In this document: in pieces, positions 6,163-10,700 of the stretch
Numbering within the stretch: position 1 is the stretch's first letter
Layout: every line of letters starts with the position of its first letter
NCBI GenBank assembly: GCA_031258505.1
Contig: JAIRMT010000126.1
Coordinates: forward strand, 1-10,700
Direction of reading: 5' to 3'
DNA length: 10,700 nucleotides
DNA from: Treponema sp.
Lineage (GTDB): Bacteria > Spirochaetota > Spirochaetia > Treponematales > Breznakiellaceae
The notes under the pieces: generated by a model
Databases searched by the model: none
What the model was told of the DNA's origin: nothing
What the model saw: the letters and a program-made list of their open reading frames with translations, nothing else
Made by a program: the position numbers and the translations under genes

Positions 6163-6300
6163 TTAGACCAATCGCTCGACTTGCTCTACAAGTTTTCTGC
6201 TTCTTCCCGTTTCCGGTATTCCCACAGTGGTCTCGCCCTTGTCGCCGAGAACCAGAACCCTATATCAACAGACGTTGATTCCCCGCACTGCACGGGTACG
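6163..6300 (-). pseudogene. tnpB: Remnant of tnpB (RNA-guided nuclease of IS200/IS605), last ~45 codons
   Basis: Reading the minus strand from 6300 gives RTRAVRGINVC, one in-frame TGA, then YRVLVLGDKGETTVGIPETG, a further 13 codons and a TAA at 6163-6165. This matches the typical C-terminal tail of TnpB proteins (a form of VRGINACG followed by a variable, poorly conserved tail). The stop is one base from GGA, giving the usual CG pair. Upstream of about 6310 the frame is closed and no RuvC or zinc-finger part of TnpB is present, so no nuclease can be made. The segment overlaps the region that, in intact elements, encodes the omegaRNA scaffold. Confidence 0.8.
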
Positions 6301-6307
6301 AGCCTGT

Positions 6308-6336
6308 ATACTAAGCTATCTTTATCTCAATGTCAA
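6308..6336 (-). promoter_or_regulatory. Sigma-70-like promoter inside the IS605-type relic
   Basis: On the minus strand a perfect TTGACA (6331-6336) is followed after exactly 17 bases by TAGTAT (6308-6313). It was probably the element's own transposase promoter. Because the body is deleted, a transcript from about 6301 would enter the omegaRNA-like region at once and then spoVG. Confidence 0.5.
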
Positions 6337-6375
6337 CAAGAGGTTTCCCATCTCATCTTTTGCCGTTGCGCCGCC

Positions 6376-7263
6376 TTATATCCCCATGCCTAAAGTCAGG
6401 GGCTTTACGACGGTTTTGATAAAACCTTCACACCCACGAAACGTTTCCACCGCGCGACTCGCCGCGCGCTCATCAGAAAAAATCCCGAAACAAGTGGAAC
6501 CCGAACCCGACAAAGCAGCAAAATCCGCGCCAAGCCGTCTCAGTTCCCCCAGCAAATCCCCATATACCTCCATGCCCGCTGCCAAAAACACCGGTAAAAA
6601 ATCATTGTGATACGGCCAATCAGCGGGTTTGCCGCCTAAAGCCTGTATCAGTTCCTCGCGTGACCATGAAGCGCGCCGCTCATGGCTGTCAGCATCCAGC
6701 AAAGCAAACGCAAGCCGCGTGTTACTCACAAAACCCGGATACACCAACACGACACTCAAACCTTCCGGCACAACAAGCGGTTCTATCCGCTCCCCGCGCC
6801 CGCTCACAAAAGCCGCCCCGCCGCTGAGGAAGAACGGCACATCGCTTCCCAAATCCTCCGCCAGTTCTCGTAAAGCCGCCAGAGGAAGCTCCGCGCCTGA
6901 CAGTCGGTTCAGCGCTAACAACGTAGCAGCCGCGTCCGATGAACCACCACCCAGACCCGCGCCTAAGGGGATGCGCTTGGCCAGCCTGATACGCAAGCCC
7001 TGCATAAAACCACTCCGCTCCCTGAAAAGCGACACAGCCTTGAACACAATGTTCTCTTCAGGTTGAATCACAGCCCCATCAATGGGAATGTCCCATGTGG
7101 TCTGTATGGCGCATTGAGCCTCAGCGCCGCCACAATCAAAGCACAGACTGTCTCCCCAGTCAAGAGCCAGAAAGATGCTTTCCAGATCATGGAAACCATC
7201 AGGCCGCCTGCCCTTCACCGCAAGATGCAAATTTATTTTCGCCGGCGCTTTAATGTTTAACAC
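6376..7263 (-). CDS. ispE: 4-diphosphocytidyl-2-C-methyl-D-erythritol kinase
   Basis: This 295-residue GHMP kinase phosphorylates CDP-methylerythritol with ATP in the MEP pathway to isoprenoid precursors. It shows the three family motifs. APAKINLHL near the start has the catalytic-region K9. The ATP loop is PLGAGLGGGSSDAAAT at 99-114, and the C-terminal glycine motif is LSGSGSTCFGIF at 251-262. D141 in SDVPFF matches the catalytic aspartate. The start is GTG at 7263, since no ATG or TTG precedes it after the upstream in-frame stop. The last codons (after about residue 286, KPLTLGMGI) coincide with the left-end hairpin of the IS605-type relic, so the C-terminus has probably been rewritten by insertion. 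The core ends before this, so activity should be kept. It is divergent from iorA. Confidence 0.95.
   Translation of the reverse strand: MLNIKAPAKINLHLAVKGRRPDGFHDLESIFLALDWGDSLCFDCGGAEAQCAIQTTWDIPIDGAVIQPEENIVFKAVSLFRERSGFMQGLRIRLAKRIPLGAGLGGGSSDAAATLLALNRLSGAELPLAALRELAEDLGSDVPFFLSGGAAFVSGRGERIEPLVVPEGLSVVLVYPGFVSNTRLAFALLDADSHERRASWSREELIQALGGKPADWPYHNDFLPVFLAAGMEVYGDLLGELRRLGADFAALSGSGSTCFGIFSDERAASRAVETFRGCEGFIKTVVKPLTLGMGI
6382..6405 (-). repeat. Left-end IS605-type hairpin, inside the ispE 3' end
   Basis: This is the 24-bp near-copy of 6134-6157, in the same orientation. It supplies about eight of the last codons of ispE, and the ispE TAA (6376-6378) comes directly after it. Confidence 0.65.
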
Positions 7264-7295
7264 TTTATCTACTTTCTCAAAAGACCTTACCGTTT

Positions 7296-7319
7296 ATTGC
7301 CTTGAGAGTCAATGGCAAT
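7296..7319. promoter_or_regulatory. Inverted repeat in the ispE/iorA divergent region
   Basis: ATTGCC-t-TGA-gag-TCA-at-GGCAAT: 6-bp outer arms (7296-7301, 7314-7319) and 3-bp inner arms. It overlaps a minus-strand TTGACT (7307-7312) that could be the -35 of ispE; the -10 17 bases on is poor (TAAGGT). It could be an operator shared by the two divergent genes. The protein that binds it is unknown. Confidence 0.3.
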
Positions 7320-7378
7320 ACGCGACTAGACAGTGAAATAGAAAGCTCTTTATCATGTTAAAAAGGACGGTAATCATA

Positions 7379-9157
7379 GTGAAAGAACTTTTGACAGGAA
7401 ACGAGGCCATAGCGCGAGGCGCATGGGAAGCCGGAGTCTTGTTTGCCTCAGCATATCCAGGTACGCCAAGTACCGAAATTCTCGAAAACCTCGCAGGCTA
7501 TAAAGAAATTGAAGCTGAATGGGCGCCCAATGAAAAAGTGGCGGTGGAAGCAGCGCTGGGCGCTTCGATTGCTGGTGCGAGAAGCATAGCTTCAATGAAG
7601 CACGTGGGGCTGAATGTCGCGGCTGACCCTCTCTTCACCTTCGCCTATACCGGTGTAAATGGCGGCATGGTATTGGTAAACGCGGATGAGCCAGGACAAC
7701 ACTCGTCCCAGAACGAGCAGGATAACCGCAACTACGCCAAGACCATGCGGATACCTATGCTGGAACCGAGTGATAGTCAGGAATGTAAGGATATGGTCAG
7801 TATTGGGCTAGACCTGAGTGAAACATTCGACACGCCCGTTCTCATACGCACCACCACTAGGGTCAATCACTCCAAAAGTATTGTTGAATGTGGCGCGCCA
7901 AAAAAGGCCGTTATCAAAGAATATAAAAAAAACGCAAGCAAGTTTGTGTGTGTTCCGCTGAACGCAAGGCGTTTACGCGCCAAGCTCGAAGCGCGAACTG
8001 CGAAACTGCGCGCCTATTCCGAGAACAGTCCCCTGAACCTGATCCAATGGCATAAAGACTGTCCAGTCGGGGTGATTGCTTCGGGTATGTGTTACTACTA
8101 TGCGAAAGAGGTATTCGGCGATGCCGTCTCCTACCTCAAGCTGGGCTTCACCTGGCCCTTACCTGAAACCCTAATCCAGCGTTTCTGTGAGGCGCACGAA
8201 ACAGTCTATATAATAGAAGAAACTGATCCGTATATCGAGGAAGCGGTGTGTATGCTGGGCTTTGGCGACAAGCTGCGCGGCAAAAACGTCATGCCCCGCT
8301 TTGGAGAACTGACTCCCGACGTGATTCGTACAGCCTGCTTTGGGAAAAATGCCGACACGGTGGATTGCTCTGGTCTCAGTGTCGTACCGCGCCCGCCCGT
8401 GCTTTGCGCAGGCTGTCCACATCGAGGTTTTTTTTACGAGCTGGGTAAAACAAAAAACATCATGGTATCGGGCGACATCGGCTGCTATACCCTCGCGTAT
8501 GCCGAGCCTTACAACGCCATGGACCTCACTATCTGCATGGGCGCTTCGTTCAGTGCAGGTCATGGGGCGCAAAAGGTCTTTAAGCGGGGAAGCGGCAGAC
8601 GGGTCGTGGCGGTTCTGGGCGACTCGACCTTCTTCCACACGGGTATCAATTCCCTTGTGGAAGTGGTATACAACAACAGCAATACGGTTTGCGTGGTTCT
8701 CGACAACGCCACCACCGGCATGACCGGACACCAGAACAATCCGGGCAACGGCCTCAACGCCCGTGGAGAAATCGCCAATCGTACATCCATTGAGGCAGTG
8801 GCAAGGGCAATCGGCGTGAAACACATCGCCGTGCTTAACCCCAACGACCTCAAAGCCGTGCGGAAAACCCTGGATGCCATGCTGTCGCTGGATGAGCCGT
8901 CGCTGATTATCACGCGCTGGCCTTGCGTCCTGAAACGCATCACTCAGGCGGAAAAAGAGGAATTCGCTAACCCCTTCACCGCATCCTGCAAGGTCAATGA
9001 GGAGCGCTGCGTGGGTTGCAAGCTCTGTCTGAAATGCGGCTGTCCAGCGCTTTCGTTTGACATGGCGCTGAAAAAGGCGCGGGTCGACCCAGCGCACTGC
9101 GTGGGCTGCGCGGTCTGTAAGCAGATATGTTCCCAGAACGCTATCACCATTAGTTAA
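7379..9157 (+). CDS. iorA: Indolepyruvate:ferredoxin oxidoreductase, alpha subunit
   Basis: IorA binds thiamine diphosphate and, with IorB, oxidatively decarboxylates arylpyruvates to acyl-CoA while reducing ferredoxin. In the 592-residue form the N-terminal pyrimidine-type domain starts KELLTGNEAIARGAWEAG, with SAYPGTPSTEI and the conserved NADEPGQHSSQNEQD. CAGCPHRG lies at 343-350. The ThDP domain shows GDIGCYTL (365-372), GDSTFFHTGINS (414-425) and DNATTGMTG (442-450). A two-cluster ferredoxin domain closes the protein at 544-583, with CVGCKLC...CP and CVGCAVC...C. I prefer the GTG at 7379 because homologues begin at this point and AAGGA lies 11 bases upstream. An ATG at 7355 would add eight residues. 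The first cluster has an extra Cys (C-x2-C-x2-C-x2-C-x-CP), so its ligand is ambiguous. The gene is first of an operon with iorB and an aminotransferase. Confidence 0.93.
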   Translation: MKELLTGNEAIARGAWEAGVLFASAYPGTPSTEILENLAGYKEIEAEWAPNEKVAVEAALGASIAGARSIASMKHVGLNVAADPLFTFAYTGVNGGMVLVNADEPGQHSSQNEQDNRNYAKTMRIPMLEPSDSQECKDMVSIGLDLSETFDTPVLIRTTTRVNHSKSIVECGAPKKAVIKEYKKNASKFVCVPLNARRLRAKLEARTAKLRAYSENSPLNLIQWHKDCPVGVIASGMCYYYAKEVFGDAVSYLKLGFTWPLPETLIQRFCEAHETVYIIEETDPYIEEAVCMLGFGDKLRGKNVMPRFGELTPDVIRTACFGKNADTVDCSGLSVVPRPPVLCAGCPHRGFFYELGKTKNIMVSGDIGCYTLAYAEPYNAMDLTICMGASFSAGHGAQKVFKRGSGRRVVAVLGDSTFFHTGINSLVEVVYNNSNTVCVVLDNATTGMTGHQNNPGNGLNARGEIANRTSIEAVARAIGVKHIAVLNPNDLKAVRKTLDAMLSLDEPSLIITRWPCVLKRITQAEKEEFANPFTASCKVNEERCVGCKLCLKCGCPALSFDMALKKARVDPAHCVGCAVCKQICSQNAITIS

Positions 9158-9169
9158 GGAGAAGACTTT

Positions 9170-9742
9170 ATGACTAAAAGCATTTTACTAGTAGGAGTCG
9201 GCGGTCAGGGAACCATTCTGGCAAGTAAGTTACTGACCATCGGCCTTATGGAAGCGGGTTTTGATGTGAAGATGAGCGAGATTCACGGTATGTCCCAGCG
9301 CGGCGGCGCGGTTTCGTCGCAGGTACGCTATGGGGAAGTAGTGTATTCACCGGTTATTGAGCGCGGCGGCGCGGATATACTGGTTTCGTTTGAGCTTATG
9401 GAGGCTCTGCGCTGGCTGGAGTACCTCAAACCCCAGGGGCAGGTCATTGTGAATGACTACCGCATCAACCCCATGCCCGTAGTATCCGCGCAAGCGGTCT
9501 ATCCAGAAGGCATTGCCGAAAAACTTGCGGCAAAAGTCCCCACCATTGTGGTAAACGCGGGAAATGAGGCGCTTAATCTTGGGAACGCCAGGGTTATGAA
9601 CATCATCCTGCTTGGCGCAACCATCAAACGCATGGGGCTTGAGGCCATTGACTGGAACCGGATTATCAGAGCCAATGTCAAAGTCGCATTTGTCGATATT
9701 AACATACGCGCCCTGGCGCGAGGTCAGGAACTAGTCGCTTAA
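9170..9742 (+). CDS. iorB: Indolepyruvate:ferredoxin oxidoreductase, beta subunit
   Basis: The 190-residue protein is a 2-oxoacid:ferredoxin oxidoreductase gamma-type domain, the usual size for IorB. The N-terminal GVGGQGT loop (9-15) and the conserved HGMSQRGGAVSS (39-50) are the family signatures. It pairs with IorA to form the active complex and is thought to serve in CoA binding. The ribosome site AAGGAGA overlaps the iorA stop codon, with a 12-base gap, so the two are translated in step. It is followed after 11 bases by the aminotransferase. Confidence 0.93.
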   Translation: MTKSILLVGVGGQGTILASKLLTIGLMEAGFDVKMSEIHGMSQRGGAVSSQVRYGEVVYSPVIERGGADILVSFELMEALRWLEYLKPQGQVIVNDYRINPMPVVSAQAVYPEGIAEKLAAKVPTIVVNAGNEALNLGNARVMNIILLGATIKRMGLEAIDWNRIIRANVKVAFVDINIRALARGQELVA

Positions 9743-9753
9743 AAGGAGTTTAT

Positions 9754-10700
9754 ATGCCCATAGCAAACGCCATTCGGGAGACGCTTAGTTCGTCCTCAAT
9801 GATTAGAAAGATGTTTGAAGAAGGAAACCAGCTTAAAAAACAGTACGGCGATGATAAGGTCTTTGACTTTTCCATCGGCAACCCGGACATTGAGCCGCCT
9901 CCGGCTTTTCACGAGGTCTTATGCCGCCTGGCTGCTGAAGACAAAAAAGGCTCGCATGGTTATATGCCCAACGCGGGTTATGCTGATGTGCGGGCAGTGC
10001 TGGCGGAAAAGGCTGGACGCGAACACGGGGTAAGCCTCGACGCCTCCCACCTGATCATGGCGGTTGGCGCGGCGGGCGGACTGAATGTCGTGTTAAAGGC
10101 GATTCTGAACCCAGGCGATGAAGTGCTTGTTTCCTGCCCTTACTTCATGGAATACAAGGCGTATACGTCGAATCATGGCGGTCGTCTTGTCGAGGTGGAC
10201 GCCCTGCCCGACTTCAGCCTTGATATACCAGCGCTTGTGGCGGCGCTTTCGCCAAAAACAGCGGCAGTGCTTATCAACTCCCCGCACAACCCCACAGGCC
10301 GCGTCTATCCAGCGGCAGACCTGGCGCGACTCGCCGCCGCGCTGCGTAAACACGGCGCGGCGCAGGGCCGCTATCCATACCTCATTGCTGACGAACCCTA
10401 CCGGGAAATCGCCTATAACATCGAAGTCCCGCCGGTTCTCTGCGCTTATGATGAATCCATTGTGGTAAACTCGTACTCTAAAAGCCTTTCTCTGCCCGGC
10501 GAGCGCATTGGCTACATTGCCGTCAGTCCCACTGCCAGCGACAAAGAAGCGCTCATCAACGCGCTCATCTACGCTACACGGGTTCTGGGCTTTGTGAACG
10601 CGCCTGCGCTGATGCAGCGCATTGTGGCGGAACTCACCCATGCGCGGGTTGATGTTGCCGTGTACGAGCGCCGCCGCGACGCCTTCAAACAGGCGCTTGA
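9754..10700 (+). CDS. PLP-dependent aminotransferase (fold type I), cut by the right edge
   Basis: The frame is open from the ATG at 9754, five bases after AGGAG (9744-9748), to the end of the window: 315 codons are visible and about 70-90 are probably missing. Class I/II aminotransferase signatures are in order: FSIGNPDIEPP near residue 40, GYMPNAGYADVR, NSPHNPTGRVY with N179, ADEPYREI with D213 and Y216, and NSYSKSLSLPGER with K243 as the lysine that binds pyridoxal phosphate. Such enzymes swap the amino group of an amino acid with a 2-oxo acid. The substrate cannot be read from sequence, but an 11-base gap after iorB strongly suggests that it feeds arylpyruvates or related oxo acids to IorAB. 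Confidence 0.9.
   Translation, partial: MPIANAIRETLSSSSMIRKMFEEGNQLKKQYGDDKVFDFSIGNPDIEPPPAFHEVLCRLAAEDKKGSHGYMPNAGYADVRAVLAEKAGREHGVSLDASHLIMAVGAAGGLNVVLKAILNPGDEVLVSCPYFMEYKAYTSNHGGRLVEVDALPDFSLDIPALVAALSPKTAAVLINSPHNPTGRVYPAADLARLAAALRKHGAAQGRYPYLIADEPYREIAYNIEVPPVLCAYDESIVVNSYSKSLSLPGERIGYIAVSPTASDKEALINALIYATRVLGFVNAPALMQRIVAELTHARVDVAVYERRRDAFKQAL

Larger units (their letters stand above)
6134..6301 (-). ncRNA. OmegaRNA-like structured RNA relic
   Basis: The predicted transcript folds into successive hairpins. These are CCCG/CGGG (6282-6296), a perfect 6-bp AUCAAC-GUCU-GUUGAU (6264-6279), UGGUUCUCG/CGAGACCA (6228-6254), CCG-GAAA-CGG (6207-6216), a 7-bp CUUGUAG/CUACAAG stem (6155-6161 with 6186-6192), and the end hairpin. 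In TnpB systems the omegaRNA overlaps the 3' end of tnpB and ends at the right-end hairpin, with the guide read from flanking DNA; here the flank starts GTTACTGATTTG. Whether this RNA is made or used is not known. Confidence 0.45.
6134..6405 (-). mobile_element. Miniature IS200/IS605-type element (internally deleted relic)
   Basis: Two 24-bp copies of the same hairpin sequence (AAGCCCCTGAC.TTAG.CATGGGG on the minus strand, 22 of 24 positions equal) lie in direct orientation at 6382-6405 and 6134-6157. Between them, read on the minus strand, are a promoter-like site and then the last codons of a tnpB gene. This is the order left-end hairpin, promoter, (missing transposase body), tnpB 3' end, right-end hairpin expected of an IS200/IS605-family element after internal deletion. 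Such elements end in subterminal imperfect hairpins, lack terminal inverted repeats and make no target duplication, so the exact tips cannot be placed. They probably lie a few to some tens of bases outside the hairpins. The left hairpin is read as the end of ispE. Confidence 0.7.

Noticed and set aside
6190..6301. Signal recognition particle RNA, 6S RNA or RNase P RNA as explanation of the structured region upstream of spoVG
   Set aside because: A short GGGAAGAAGCAG stretch recalls the SRP loop, but the opposite strand of that loop is missing, the conserved RNase P and 6S features are absent, and the TnpB reading frame explains the region better.
5713..6393. Plus-strand open frame of 226 codons across tRNA-Gln, spoVG and the relic
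   Set aside because: It runs antisense through a tRNA, a conserved gene and an IS relic, and the product is not protein-like.
7302..7332. Plus-strand promoter for iorA (TTGAGA with TAGACA)
   Set aside because: Spacing is 19 bases and the -10 match is weak; not enough to list as a feature.
8171..9097. Minus-strand open frame of 308 codons across iorA
   Set aside because: It is antisense to well-conserved iorA motifs and its product (rich in His, Arg, Val) resembles no family; it is a by-product of codon use in iorA.
10093..10641. Minus-strand open frame of 182 codons across the aminotransferase
   Set aside because: The + strand frame carries all aminotransferase motifs and a good ribosome site; the antisense frame has neither.

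Overview
The window looks like chromosomal DNA of a spirochaete, most likely a treponeme of the free-living or gut type. The grounds are a spoVG/L25 (ctc) pair, an RlpA/SPOR envelope module, a large outer-membrane barrel with no obvious proteobacterial relatives, roughly half G+C, and DUF3782-like and IS605 debris. The genus is inferred, not proven.

Left part (1-1240): the 3' end of an unrecognised gene runs in from the left edge. It is followed by a long imperfect palindrome (about 200-350) built from decamers ending in CGAAT. A start-less open frame (340-516) comes next, probably the tail of a broken gene. A GntR/FCD regulator gene on the + strand follows, with an 8-bp inverted repeat just upstream of its start.

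Envelope part (1260-4995): a minus-strand pair encodes a UPF0158-GNAT fusion and then a predicted outer-membrane beta-barrel. Divergent from it is a + strand pair encoding a small secreted SPOR protein and an RlpA-like septal-ring protein with its own SPOR domain. The two SPOR domains are clear paralogues. A bidirectional terminator at 4965-4995 closes this pair and also the convergent L25 gene.

Minus-strand housekeeping run (5037-7263): read in its own direction it is ispE, then a roughly 270-bp miniature IS200/IS605-type relic, then spoVG, tRNA-Gln(UUG) and rplY. The relic consists of a left-end hairpin that forms the last codons of ispE, a sigma-70-like promoter, the last ~45 codons of a tnpB gene with one in-frame stop, and a right-end hairpin. 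The promoter now points through an omegaRNA-like scaffold into spoVG. This is the most unusual object in the window.

Right part (7379-10700): a + strand operon encodes both subunits of indolepyruvate:ferredoxin oxidoreductase (iorA, iorB) and a PLP aminotransferase cut by the right edge. The layout fits coupled transamination and oxidative decarboxylation of amino acids, probably aromatic, to acyl-CoA with reduced ferredoxin.
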